A stretch of 64,000 bases of DNA from positions 1-64,000 of the IMG/VR virus record IMGVR_UViG_3300044987_001050, one strand, 5' to 3'. The translations under genes and the position numbers were made by a program. This document shows, piece by piece, positions 54,726 to 63,528 of this stretch. Every line of letters begins with the position of its first letter. Positions within the stretch are counted from its first letter, which is position 1. This DNA comes from a virus. Under the pieces are notes generated by a model. The model saw only the letters and a list, made by a program, of their open reading frames with translations. It had not been told where the DNA came from and did no database searches.

Positions 54726-55760
54726 ATGGCTAACCTTGCACTAAAAGGAGCGGACGGAAAAATCTTTTGGGAAAAGTACGTTAAGAACAATCCTCACTTC
54801 AAGACCAACGAGTTTGAGATTGAGGAAGGAAAGTCAACGCCTCTCTTCACTAAGGAAGGTAACACGCTTAAGGCAACGATCAAGGTTTACAAAGCAGGAA
54901 CGAAACTAAACATCCTTGATTCAAAGCTGGTTATCTTTGGTGATAAGAAGCTTGCATCCGTTAAAATGTCGGGACGCAAAGGATTCGTGCCTATCACGCG
55001 GATCAAGAATCCCACAGAAGGCAACGGCACTCAGTACGAGGCAGACGTTGTCGAACTCATCAATTCAACGATCGAGAGGGTCGGCCCAATCAGCATTAAG
55101 ATCAAAGGTGATTCAAAGATCTATGACGACATATCCTATGCTGTCAAGGTAACGAAGCAACACAAGCAAGCCGCTGGAATTAAGTTCGATCCTAAGTGCG
55201 ATATTATCTTGTGTAAGGATATCAAGAACCCCACCGCACGAGGATCAATTTACATCTCGCATAAGATGGAGGGGGGTGCGGAAGCATTCCAACAATTTTG
55301 CGGACTATCGGAATCAGCGGCAGGCCCTCTCATTAACAGAAATCGTCTTGTTCAAAAATTCTTGTCGATCGTCGCCGAGAATCTTGAAGAGGCTGACCGT
55401 CTTGAGGCGCCGATCATCGCATCGTTCAACGATCCTAAGCTTGCGAACATGGGAATCTTCGGTCCTGAGTACGGCCAGGCATTTTCACTAGCTAATGTGC
55501 AATGCATTGGCCAGGGAAAGGCCGTTCTAAAACTTGGCGGCAATAAGAAGTATTACGAACTGTCTTTTACAAACCACATCAGTTTGAACGGCGACATTCG
55601 ATTATTCTCAGGTCCTTATGTTCCTGTCTTAGGTGCACGATATGGAGGTGACCGATCATTCATTTACAAAGGCATCACCTATAACAAGACACGTGTTGGC
55701 ATTTGGACTTTCAAGAAAATTTTCTCAAATAACGAGAAAACTTTGTTCTACGAACTATAA
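54726..55760 (+). CDS. Large virion-block protein, possible PD-(D/E)xK fold
   Basis: A 344-aa protein. DPKCDIILCKD followed by GSIYISHKMEGGAEAFQQF has the D...(S/H)xK spacing of PD-(D/E)xK nucleases, and EAFQQFCGLSE resembles the region after the catalytic Lys in phage homologues. This is a pattern call; the upstream acidic residue is not certain. Adjacent 55769 shows a similar element. Located among late genes. Confidence 0.5.
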   Translation: MANLALKGADGKIFWEKYVKNNPHFKTNEFEIEEGKSTPLFTKEGNTLKATIKVYKAGTKLNILDSKLVIFGDKKLASVKMSGRKGFVPITRIKNPTEGNGTQYEADVVELINSTIERVGPISIKIKGDSKIYDDISYAVKVTKQHKQAAGIKFDPKCDIILCKDIKNPTARGSIYISHKMEGGAEAFQQFCGLSESAAGPLINRNRLVQKFLSIVAENLEEADRLEAPIIASFNDPKLANMGIFGPEYGQAFSLANVQCIGQGKAVLKLGGNKKYYELSFTNHISLNGDIRLFSGPYVPVLGARYGGDRSFIYKGITYNKTRVGIWTFKKIFSNNEKTLFYEL

Positions 55761-55763
55761 ATG
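55756..55763 (+). promoter_or_regulatory. Late-promoter-like TATAAATG
   Basis: TATAAATG, one mismatch from TATAAATA, 5 bases before ATG 55769; transcript would start at or near the ATG. Confidence 0.55.
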
Positions 55764-55768
55764 GTTTT

Positions 55769-57067
55769 ATGAAATCGTCTTCTAACCTCGCACCTCGCGA
55801 GCTTTATCGTTATGACTGGAGAGTTGAGATGTTCCTCTCCAAGTTTCGGAATCAGGTTCCGTTAACGCTGGTGAATGGCGATGAGTCAGTAACACTTGTG
55901 TTCGATGACAGGATCGAGACACTTATCATGAACCGTTCACGCGATCGGATCGTGCTGCAAGGAACTGACGGCAAGTCATACTCTCTTTCAAGCTTTGCCA
56001 AGACTGCTGAATTTGGCGGTGGGTCAGGTTCAGGCGGCGGTGTCGTCATGACCAAATTGACTGAGGCTGCACAGGCAGTCTATGCACAGTCGCGAATGCT
56101 GCATCGGTATTCGATGGCGCCTGAATACGTTGCCGTGCCGGCAAACCTGTCCGTAGCTTATTCACTTGCTAAAGTCGACGAGACACTTGACGCGATTCTC
56201 AATGATCTCCCATCAGATTGGAAACAATCATGCCTCATTGGTGCTAAGGCATTAAATGACAGTTTTAATGATCACTTCTATCAATTCCATCGTGGATCCG
56301 ATTGGGTAAACTCTCTGGAAGCTCTCTTCAAGAAACTTAACGCAAAAGAGGAGATTTTCTCGAACCTCAACAAGTGGTCGCCCGCTGATATCTACATGAT
56401 CTCTAATTTTGGGATGACGATTGACTTCTCGAGTGTTGAAAGCATCGCTGAATTGAACAAAGTGTTGGTTGACGCAATGGAATCTCGCGACATATTGGGC
56501 GTTTCACTCAAGTATTTGAACCGGGATCCCAAGATCACTTTTCACAATGTCGGTAAAGTCCAAAAAGAGTATCAGCTCGACCGAGTAAGCACTGGTTTGA
56601 CTGGATTCTTTTCAAGCAAGGACGCTCTTATCTATTTCGGCGAGAAGGACAAGATTCAGTTTAGAACATTCCCTGAAACATTCCAAGGCGAGATCAAAGG
56701 CAGGAACGCAAATCATGGCAAGATCTCTTACGGGCCGCTTCAAACGATTCTGAGGTCATTGTCATTGCCACCTTTGTCGGATCAAAAGCAATTGCGGAAA
56801 CGTATTGCCATGAATGATTCTGCTATGCTTGATGAGTTCTACTTCACGTATCGGACGAACGTCAAGAACGAGACGATTGTTTCTATTGACACGTTTACCG
56901 AGACTTGTTTGGCAAAGGGACCTGCTTGGATGTTCTCTAAATTTCTTAGTTTACAATTGGTCAATAACATTGTAAAATTTGGCAACGGAAACGAATTCAT
57001 TACTGCTTGTATTCGGTATGCGTCTTCCTCAAGCGAGCTATCCGCTCCTTTTGTCAAACTTGAATAA
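55769..57067 (+). CDS. Large virion-block protein, possible PD-(D/E)xK fold
   Basis: A 432-aa protein. KWSPADIYMIS (around 208-218) and ILGVSLKYLNRD (around 248-259) fit the PD...(hhGVSLK) pattern of restriction-like endonucleases, with the acidic residue in PAD and the Lys in SLK. A glycine-rich linker (GGGSGSGGGVV) separates an N-terminal 85-residue domain. Function uncertain. Confidence 0.5.
   Translation: MKSSSNLAPRELYRYDWRVEMFLSKFRNQVPLTLVNGDESVTLVFDDRIETLIMNRSRDRIVLQGTDGKSYSLSSFAKTAEFGGGSGSGGGVVMTKLTEAAQAVYAQSRMLHRYSMAPEYVAVPANLSVAYSLAKVDETLDAILNDLPSDWKQSCLIGAKALNDSFNDHFYQFHRGSDWVNSLEALFKKLNAKEEIFSNLNKWSPADIYMISNFGMTIDFSSVESIAELNKVLVDAMESRDILGVSLKYLNRDPKITFHNVGKVQKEYQLDRVSTGLTGFFSSKDALIYFGEKDKIQFRTFPETFQGEIKGRNANHGKISYGPLQTILRSLSLPPLSDQKQLRKRIAMNDSAMLDEFYFTYRTNVKNETIVSIDTFTETCLAKGPAWMFSKFLSLQLVNNIVKFGNGNEFITACIRYASSSSELSAPFVKLE
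56950..56978 (+). promoter_or_regulatory. Possible promoter inside a coding region
   Basis: TTTACA (56950-56955), 17-base spacer, TAAAAT (56973-56978), about 90 bases before the ligase-like gene at 57067. Same geometry as the intergenic promoters, but within a gene, so it may be chance. Confidence 0.3.
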
Positions 57068-57999
57068 TGAAACAGACACAGAAGGTTTATATCAATCATC
57101 TTGATCAGATGAAGCCACTTGCATTTCTATCTCTCATGAAAATGATTGAGACAGAGTTCGACTGCTTCTTAAGGCAATACGACCCATTCGAGTCAAGCGT
57201 CAGAATAACCGAAAAGGTTGACGGATCTGCCCTACGCTTCGGGCTTAACAAACAAGGCGACTTATTTCTTGAGTCCGCCACTTCGCCTCCGATGTTTTCC
57301 GTTGGCGACTTCGAAGCACGTGATAAGTCGAAAGGTTATGACGGCTCAATCGGGAGAAACTTTGACTTCCTACTTCAGGCAATTAGCCGAGACACAAAAT
57401 TGATGGAAGTCCTTCGTAAGTTTTCCAATGACGGGATCAAGATCATTGGTGAAATCATGTTCATGCCGATGGCGCGTGCCCAATCGGACACTATGGCCCG
57501 GTTCATTCGCATTCCGTATTTCAAAGTCGACTTAGGTTACTTGTGGACATTCGTTCCTATCATGGTTCTTGATGGAAAAGGCAACCGCAGCTCCGACGAG
57601 TTCGCGGTGTTCCATGATTTGGTTGGAATCTCTACGTCTGAACGTAAGTATGTTTTGCCTAACACGCACATACGAGAAATTGATTTGACTTCGGAGATCG
57701 AGAATATCAACCGTGATCTTTACGAGTTGAATGATGTGCGTAACTTTGGCTTAATTGAAATCTTGAGCTCACGCAAGAAGGCTGATAAAGTAGCAAAGGC
57801 TGCTCTTAAGTGTGAAGTTCATAAACACCAAGTCATCATACGTGACAAGATACTATCATACATGGACCGAGGCTTGTTCGGTCCATTTATTGAAGGACTC
57901 GTCATTGAATTCCCTGACCGAACTCTACTGAAAGTGATCACTGATAAATTCATCAAAGAAGGACTACAATATGGAAACGACGTTCTCAAAACTAGCTGA
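57067..57999 (+). CDS. Ligase-family nucleotidyltransferase
   Basis: A 310-aa protein with covalent-nucleotidyltransferase motifs: KVDGS (50-54, K50), GEIM (128-131, motif IIIa-like), EGLVIE (276-281, motif IV) and LLKV (287-290, motif V). It lacks an obvious OB domain after motif V, so it may be a minimal RNA/DNA ligase. Overlaps the pol-beta-fold transferase gene by 29 bases. Confidence 0.75.
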   Translation: MKQTQKVYINHLDQMKPLAFLSLMKMIETEFDCFLRQYDPFESSVRITEKVDGSALRFGLNKQGDLFLESATSPPMFSVGDFEARDKSKGYDGSIGRNFDFLLQAISRDTKLMEVLRKFSNDGIKIIGEIMFMPMARAQSDTMARFIRIPYFKVDLGYLWTFVPIMVLDGKGNRSSDEFAVFHDLVGISTSERKYVLPNTHIREIDLTSEIENINRDLYELNDVRNFGLIEILSSRKKADKVAKAALKCEVHKHQVIIRDKILSYMDRGLFGPFIEGLVIEFPDRTLLKVITDKFIKEGLQYGNDVLKTS

Positions 58000-58846
58000 T
58001 GCAGTAAAGCCTAACGGAGGCAATGCTGTCGAAGGCGTGACTCGAATCAATCAAGCGAACGTGTCTTGGACATACACGAACTTTCGCGAGATGCTCGGTG
58101 GGCCGCTATGCTTCAACTCAAGTAATACCGCTATCATCGGCTCAGCAGGTAAGAAGGCTTGGAATGAAACCTCGGGCGATATTGACATTGCGGTCGAAGT
58201 GTATAACAGAGACATGTTGAAGTTCAACATTTTTGATCTATACGTCGAGGAGCTAACGCGCCTAGGTTATGCATTCAAAGACATGAGACAAATCGGCATC
58301 ATCTCTATTGCTTATCCGATCATGAATTACGATGATAAGCAAGAAGGACAACTTGTGCAGATCGACCTCATGGTGGTTGGCTCGCTTGATTATGCAATGT
58401 GGAGTTACTACTCACCACAACATTTGCATTCGGAATACAAAGGTCTTTACCGCAATGAACTGAACTTCTTCATTGCTAAGCATGCTGAACTGCGTCCGAC
58501 TGTCGTTCAAGACGGTATCGTAACTGAGTGGGAACGGTACTGGTTCTCGACAAGCGAAGGGTTGCTTCACGGTAAGCAAACACTGTTATCCGCGAAGACT
58601 GGCAAGATCACGAAGACGCCGCGAGTGCATTACAAGCGGGTTGTCACGAATGATCCTGACGAGGTTGCTCGATTCCTTTATGGACCTGATGTTGACTCAG
58701 ACGGGATCCTAACATTCGAGGACGCGTTGCGAGCAATGAATGGTCCGACGTTTCCTTACAAGGATCGAATCAATGACATCATTGCAGATACTATTAAGGG
58801 CATTGAGAAGAAGGGATATCCTGTCCCTGACCTGCTCCGTATTTGA
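57971..58846 (+). CDS. Pol-beta-fold nucleotidyltransferase
   Basis: A 291-aa protein. GSAGKKAW (57-64), SGDIDIAVEV (68-77, D70 and D72) and VQIDLMVV (129-136, D132) give the GS...DxD...D triad of pol-beta nucleotidyltransferases such as poly(A) polymerases and CCA enzymes. Its product could be added nucleotides on RNA or DNA ends, which the adjacent ligase could then join. Substrate unknown. Confidence 0.78.
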   Translation: METTFSKLADAVKPNGGNAVEGVTRINQANVSWTYTNFREMLGGPLCFNSSNTAIIGSAGKKAWNETSGDIDIAVEVYNRDMLKFNIFDLYVEELTRLGYAFKDMRQIGIISIAYPIMNYDDKQEGQLVQIDLMVVGSLDYAMWSYYSPQHLHSEYKGLYRNELNFFIAKHAELRPTVVQDGIVTEWERYWFSTSEGLLHGKQTLLSAKTGKITKTPRVHYKRVVTNDPDEVARFLYGPDVDSDGILTFEDALRAMNGPTFPYKDRINDIIADTIKGIEKKGYPVPDLLRI

Positions 58847-58858
58847 TAGCAAGGTATG

Positions 58859-58866
58859 TATAAATA
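58859..58866 (+). promoter_or_regulatory. T4-like late promoter TATAAATA
   Basis: Exact TATAAATA, 6 bases before the ATG at 58873, so a leaderless or nearly leaderless late transcript is predicted. Confidence 0.72.
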
Positions 58867-58872
58867 CGGAAT

Positions 58873-59724
58873 ATGGACACCCGTGTTTACGATTTCCGCG
58901 ACCTCATCAGCATTGACCCTGTGATGTGGGGACAAATTGACCCGATTGGGCTGATGACATATCACGCATATAAGCGCCGTCAGAATTATTGTGAGGCTAC
59001 TGATTATTGGGCTGCTCTTGAAAAGGGTTTAGCTGCAACTGACCTTGCAATTCTAAAGCATATCAAGGCTGTTGGGAAGGTGTCGAATAGCGCTAAGAAG
59101 GCGCTGAGTCATATCCTCGACAAAGCGATTAAGTATGACGTAAGCAACAGCAGTGGGTCTTATGATGGTGCTCCGACTGCGATGGCTGTTAAGTTGTTCA
59201 TGCGGTCGATGAATGAAGACGTTGATATGTTAGGCGAGGCCCTAACACCTCAACAACGCATGCATCGCAAAATGGTCATGCGTCGTATTGCTCCTAAGCT
59301 TGCTCGTGCCCGTGCCATTGCAATGAAACGCCGAGGCGGTACCGATGTTCTTAAGCGTCGTGCTCGTGGCCTTGCTCGAACAATGATGGCTCGCAAGTTG
59401 TTGGGCGGTCGTAATAAAGCAGATGTATCTGTCGGTGAACGCGCTCGTATCGAGAAAATCCTTGCCACACGTAAGAAGGGCATTGAGCGACTTGCGACTC
59501 GTTTAGTTCCTACTGTTCGTAAAAAGCAATCCGCTAGATTTGCGCATAAACAAGTTCGTCCTGGGACTGTTACAAAGCCTAAGCATACTCCTGCTACGAA
59601 ACCTGCATCATCAGCTAAGCCGCATCCTTCTAATAAGCCTGCTAAGCATGTGCCTGCACCAGTACCGCCAAAACACATAGCAGCGCCGCCTCCAACAAAG
59701 AACCAATACGCGGATAAATTATAG
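58873..59724 (+). CDS. Highly basic virion-associated protein
   Basis: A 283-aa protein. Residues 125-220 are Arg/Ala-rich helices (LARARAIAMKRRGGTDVLKR, RKKGIERLATRLVPTVRKK). The tail is Lys/Pro-rich. The pattern 'LTPQQRMxRxxxMRR...KxxIERLAxRLxPxVRKxExxR' is common in T4-like cyanophage proteins of the head region. It could bind packaged DNA. Directly behind an exact late promoter. Confidence 0.65.
   Translation: MDTRVYDFRDLISIDPVMWGQIDPIGLMTYHAYKRRQNYCEATDYWAALEKGLAATDLAILKHIKAVGKVSNSAKKALSHILDKAIKYDVSNSSGSYDGAPTAMAVKLFMRSMNEDVDMLGEALTPQQRMHRKMVMRRIAPKLARARAIAMKRRGGTDVLKRRARGLARTMMARKLLGGRNKADVSVGERARIEKILATRKKGIERLATRLVPTVRKKQSARFAHKQVRPGTVTKPKHTPATKPASSAKPHPSNKPAKHVPAPVPPKHIAAPPPTKNQYADKL
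59713..59720 (+). promoter_or_regulatory. Late-promoter-like GATAAATT
   Basis: Two mismatches from TATAAATA, but at the same distance (5 bases) before ATG 59726 as neighbouring late sites. Confidence 0.35.
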
Positions 59725-59725
59725 T

Positions 59726-60553
59726 ATGCCCAAGTTGAAATCATTTAGGTCTTTCACGGAAGAACGCGTAAAATCAATCGTTCTTACGTTCGGCCGCTTT
59801 CAGCCTCCTACCATAGGGCATGAAAAGGTGATTACCAAAATGGCATCACTTGCAAAAGGTAATGCCTACCGTGTCTATACATCCCAGACACAAGACGCAA
59901 AGAAAAATCCATTAACATATTCCGATAAGATCAAGTTCATGCGGAAGATGTTTCCTAAGCATGGCCGTAACATAATCGAGGATGAGTCAATTCGTGATAT
60001 CTTCGGAGCATTAACCAAACTATTCAAGCAAGGATTCACGAAAGCGATTGTTGTCGTAGGGTCTGACCGAATCGACGAGTTCAACCGAATGTTGAATAAG
60101 TACAACGGCGTTGAGGCAAAGCATGGCTTCTATAATTTCAAAGATGGTTTGCAAATCATATCAAGCGGGGAACGTGATCCTGACTCCGATGATGTTGATG
60201 GTATGTCCGCATCAAAGATGAGGGCTGCTGCTGCAGATAACAACATCGAAACTTTCAACAAAGGTGTTCCTAAGGACTTCTCAGAATCTCCTGCGTTGTT
60301 CAATGCTGTGAGGACTGGCATGGGCCTTAAGGAAGCATGGGTACACCGCCAACACATTCAACTCGATCCTGTCTCGGAACAGCGCGAAGAGTTTATCAAA
60401 GGGTCCTTATTTGAAGTAGGCGACCAAGTCAGAATCATTGAATCAAAGGTAGAGGGCGTGATTACTGAGTTGGGTCCTAACTTTGTCGTTGTGCAATCAC
60501 CAGCAGGAACCCAACGTAAGTGGATTACATCAGTCGAGAAACTAAATAAATAA
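59726..60553 (+). CDS. HIGH-family nucleotidylyltransferase, NMNAT-like
   Basis: A 275-aa protein. GRFQPPTIGHEKVI (23-36, TxGH with H32) is the cytidylyl/NMN-adenylyltransferase active site and GMSASKMR (159-166) fits the ISxTxxR region. The C-terminal 60 residues look like a KOW/SH3 barrel (GDQVRIIESKVEGVITELGP). The start MPKLKSFRSFTEER resembles a capsid-targeting peptide. With NAMPT and Prs it could complete NAD+ synthesis (NMN + ATP to NAD+). As such proteins occur in T4-like phage head regions, a virion role is also possible. Confidence 0.75.
   Translation: MPKLKSFRSFTEERVKSIVLTFGRFQPPTIGHEKVITKMASLAKGNAYRVYTSQTQDAKKNPLTYSDKIKFMRKMFPKHGRNIIEDESIRDIFGALTKLFKQGFTKAIVVVGSDRIDEFNRMLNKYNGVEAKHGFYNFKDGLQIISSGERDPDSDDVDGMSASKMRAAAADNNIETFNKGVPKDFSESPALFNAVRTGMGLKEAWVHRQHIQLDPVSEQREEFIKGSLFEVGDQVRIIESKVEGVITELGPNFVVVQSPAGTQRKWITSVEKLNK
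60545..60552 (+). promoter_or_regulatory. Late-promoter-like AATAAATA
   Basis: One mismatch from TATAAATA, 7 bases before ATG 60560. Confidence 0.4.
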
Positions 60554-60559
60554 AGCAGT

Positions 60560-61105
60560 ATGGAAAATCTAAACGAAGTACTATCACCATCCGATCCTGT
60601 CGAAACATGGATCACCGACTTCGTGAAGTCGACCAATCCAAAATTCGAAGGAAAGAGTAAGAAGGAAAGAATCAAGATGGCTCTTGGCGCGCATTACGCG
60701 GCACAAAACAAGAATGAGTCCGTTTCTGATCTTCGTGATAACCGCATCATTGAACTTACGGTTGGTGCACAACATCCAGGCGTTGTGCGTCACTTCATTG
60801 ATTTGAATGAAGGCATCGCGTCGAAGTCAATGCTGACAATCAAGGACGCGTGGGAACAATTTGATTCAACCCTCGTTGAATCGGAAGGCATCACGCCTGG
60901 TTCGGAAGGCAAAGTCAAATGCATTGCTCGTCTCGGGGCATGCCGTGTCGGCGATACGTTCAAAGGTACGTGGAAGCAAGCAGCGTTCAAACATCAGTTG
61001 CGTCTCGACCTTGACGGACTACCAGGTGCTACACAGCACCCAACAATTTTCTTTGATAAGAACACCAAGAAACTAGACATCCCTAAGAGCTTCGAACTAC
61101 TATGA
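60560..61105 (+). CDS. Virion-block hypothetical protein (181 aa)
   Basis: Starts MENLNEVLSPSDPVETWITD with FEGKSKKERIKMALGAHYAA, an element common in T4-like head-region proteins. LNE before V is a possible prohead-protease site. The C-terminal part is beta-rich (IARLGACRVGDTFKGTWKQ). Function unknown. Confidence 0.6.
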   Translation: MENLNEVLSPSDPVETWITDFVKSTNPKFEGKSKKERIKMALGAHYAAQNKNESVSDLRDNRIIELTVGAQHPGVVRHFIDLNEGIASKSMLTIKDAWEQFDSTLVESEGITPGSEGKVKCIARLGACRVGDTFKGTWKQAAFKHQLRLDLDGLPGATQHPTIFFDKNTKKLDIPKSFELL

Positions 61106-62934
61106 AATCACTACGAGAAATGCGCGCAAGCGACATACCAAATGTACCTGCTGCGGCCGAGGTCGTAGATAACGGAACCCCTGCTATTTATGATAACGAT
61201 GGCGAGGCGGATGCAACTGGACATACTCTAATCGCGCTCAATCATATCGCGACTATGGCTGATGACCTCTATACCGCGGTCGGCGATGAAGGCATCGAAC
61301 TGTTGCCTGAAGAGATTGATGCAATCCTGAATTCATTCGATCTCATCTCTAGCATTCATGATAAGCACTCCGAGTTGTATGATATGCCAAGTCAATCATA
61401 CGACGAAGAAGATCTTGCGGGTGCGATGGATGAAGAAAACCAACTTCAGAAAGAAGAGCTTGAACTCGCGGAATCGCTTGCGTGGCAGACGATGGTCAAA
61501 TCATTGGGTGTTGCAGGCTTTAAGATGATGCCGCCCGAGAAGTTTGCGTCCGGATGGAAACCTTCTAGTGGACAGGTTCATCATATGTTCGGCATCCAAA
61601 TGCGTGCTGGTAAGTTTGCTGACACTTACTTCGCGATCACGGACAACGAGGCAAAGCCATACACCATCGTTAATGTTGAAGGTACTACCTCATACGCTGA
61701 ACTCGGCCAGGCACTCGCTGCTATCAAGAAGTTGACGAAGACAGGCACGGTTCAAGAAGGTGTATCTGACGAAGAACATGCGATCTCGGATAAGTTCGTT
61801 CCTACTCCATGGGACATCATCGAAGCATTGGGCGATGAAGAAACGATCCGCCGCATGAATCGAATCAAGGAGTTTGGTGTCGGTCTTGCCCAGGATGTTA
61901 TCGTTGAACACATGATCGAGGAAATTAAGACAGTTGACCTCAATCTCAGTAAGGCTATCGGCGACTTCTATTCTGAACTCAAGGAGGCGTCTAACCCCGC
62001 TCATGGGTTTGCAGTTAGGTACTCCGTCTTCTCTAAGAAGGGCGATGGCCCGATCGTTCACAAGGAGATGTCGTTCCCTACCGCCGAGAAAATGGAGAAA
62101 TGGATGGACACCGCTGAAGACAAGGTTCCTTACTTCCACGAAATCCAATCAACGTCATACCCTCGAAAGAATGAAGATCTTGATGAAATGGTTGACATCG
62201 CTGAAGAGAACGTCGCTCCAGCATTGTGGAAAAAGGTGAAAGAGTTTATTGGTCAAGGCTGGGAACTCCAAGGCTATAAGGGATATCAAATGAGTGCTGA
62301 CGTTGCTCATATGAGAAAAGGAAAGCTTGCAAAACACATCACCGCAAAGGGTGAAATCCAATGGCCACCTGTGAAGAAGGAGTCAGCTGACCTTGTTGAG
62401 AACAAGACTAACTCCGTTCTAACATGGGATGGCGCCAAGGGTCAAATGGATCCTTTCCGTCTCGAGGTTATTGGTCAAGATGGTTCTGTCGTTGCACGCC
62501 TACTCGACAAAGTTCTTCCTGCTGGAAAGGGCAACGTCTATGACGACCAAATCGGATTCAAGTCCACTAAAGAACGCGAAGCCGCTGCGAAGGCGCTTAC
62601 ACAATACTTCAAGGCTGTCAAGGAACAAGACCTAACCATCATTGACCTCGGCGATCTCAACGAAGCATTCGATGAAACGAAGTTCAAGAGACTCGCTATG
62701 ACAGGTCTTGTTCCTGCCGAGGAAGTCAATGGAGTCGTTAGAGCAATGAAGGCACTTGAAGCTGGTAAGACACTTACTCCTGCTCAAAAGGATTTGATCT
62801 CAGGCACCTTCCTAACACTTATTGGACTCGTCACAGGCGACACATCTGTCTTCTCCAAAATTCAAGGAGCTGCTAAGAAGGCGGTATCTGAGGAAGCAAC
62901 TCAGGATTTGGATCGGAAACAATCAAACGCGTAA
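61102..62934 (+). CDS. Large virion-block protein (610 aa)
   Basis: Starts MKSLREMRASDIPNVPA, similar to capsid-targeting peptides (LRE before M). Rich in acidic helices and apparently modular, with EELELAESLAWQTMVKSLG starting a second module. No family recognised. A large internal head protein or scaffold-like protein are options. ATGA-coupled to the preceding gene. Confidence 0.6.
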   Translation: MKSLREMRASDIPNVPAAAEVVDNGTPAIYDNDGEADATGHTLIALNHIATMADDLYTAVGDEGIELLPEEIDAILNSFDLISSIHDKHSELYDMPSQSYDEEDLAGAMDEENQLQKEELELAESLAWQTMVKSLGVAGFKMMPPEKFASGWKPSSGQVHHMFGIQMRAGKFADTYFAITDNEAKPYTIVNVEGTTSYAELGQALAAIKKLTKTGTVQEGVSDEEHAISDKFVPTPWDIIEALGDEETIRRMNRIKEFGVGLAQDVIVEHMIEEIKTVDLNLSKAIGDFYSELKEASNPAHGFAVRYSVFSKKGDGPIVHKEMSFPTAEKMEKWMDTAEDKVPYFHEIQSTSYPRKNEDLDEMVDIAEENVAPALWKKVKEFIGQGWELQGYKGYQMSADVAHMRKGKLAKHITAKGEIQWPPVKKESADLVENKTNSVLTWDGAKGQMDPFRLEVIGQDGSVVARLLDKVLPAGKGNVYDDQIGFKSTKEREAAAKALTQYFKAVKEQDLTIIDLGDLNEAFDETKFKRLAMTGLVPAEEVNGVVRAMKALEAGKTLTPAQKDLISGTFLTLIGLVTGDTSVFSKIQGAAKKAVSEEATQDLDRKQSNA

Positions 62935-62938
62935 GATA

Positions 62939-63061
62939 ATGAAACTACCTTTTCGTATTCCTACCTATCCCTTCGGGATCCGTTGGAGATCTATTAAGAT
63001 TCCAACATGCAACATTTATGTCGTGTTAAATACAATCAGTAGGTGCTTAATCAATATCTGA
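62939..63061 (+). CDS. Doubtful small ORF (40 aa)
   Basis: A basic 40-aa frame (MKLPFRIPTYPFGIRW...) starting 5 bases after the previous stop. Weak evidence beyond position. The rest of the gap to 63123 shows no clear element. Confidence 0.3.
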   Translation: MKLPFRIPTYPFGIRWRSIKIPTCNIYVVLNTISRCLINI

Positions 63062-63123
63062 ATCAATTTGGATTCGCATTGTTCGGCGCAGATTCTAATT
63101 TATTTTAACACTTCCGGATTCAC

Positions 63124-63528
63124 ATGTCAATTCAAAACCTTCGTAACCCGAATATTCTAATCAAGCCTAAGGTTGATCTCAACGAGAAGAACTTTGTTCT
63201 GTTTGCGGCAAAGAATTACATAAACCCGCGCGTTCTTGACCAAGAAGAGTTCGAGGAAGATCTGATTCGCTTCAAATACTTAAAGCGGTTGTTCAATCGT
63301 TACAAGGAAAAGAACGAATTGCAGGAGCGCTTGATTCTGAATCACTTGACTGTCATTCACAACGTGTTCAGTTTACAAGCAGCAACTGAAATGTGTTTCT
63401 TCAAAATTGATTCTGTCATGTGGCCAACCTTGAAAACATTTCTGCTATATCTTAACCTTTTACATCCTGACGAATACAAGACAATCCCATCCGATATGTT
63501 TGTCGTCAAAAAACTTCAGCGACTATGA
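63124..63528 (+). CDS. Conserved T4-like head-region protein (134 aa)
   Basis: LDQEEFEEDLIRFKYLKRLF and LQERLILNHLTVIHNVF match a small protein found near structural genes in many T4-like cyanophages and relatives. Mostly helical. Function unknown. ATGA-coupled to the next gene. Confidence 0.7.
   Translation: MSIQNLRNPNILIKPKVDLNEKNFVLFAAKNYINPRVLDQEEFEEDLIRFKYLKRLFNRYKEKNELQERLILNHLTVIHNVFSLQAATEMCFFKIDSVMWPTLKTFLLYLNLLHPDEYKTIPSDMFVVKKLQRL

Noticed and set aside
59250-59744. 164-aa minus-strand frame with hydrophobic residues
   Set aside because: Antisense to the Arg/Ala-rich virion protein; the apparent hydrophobic run is the complement of its Lys/Pro/Ala-rich codons.
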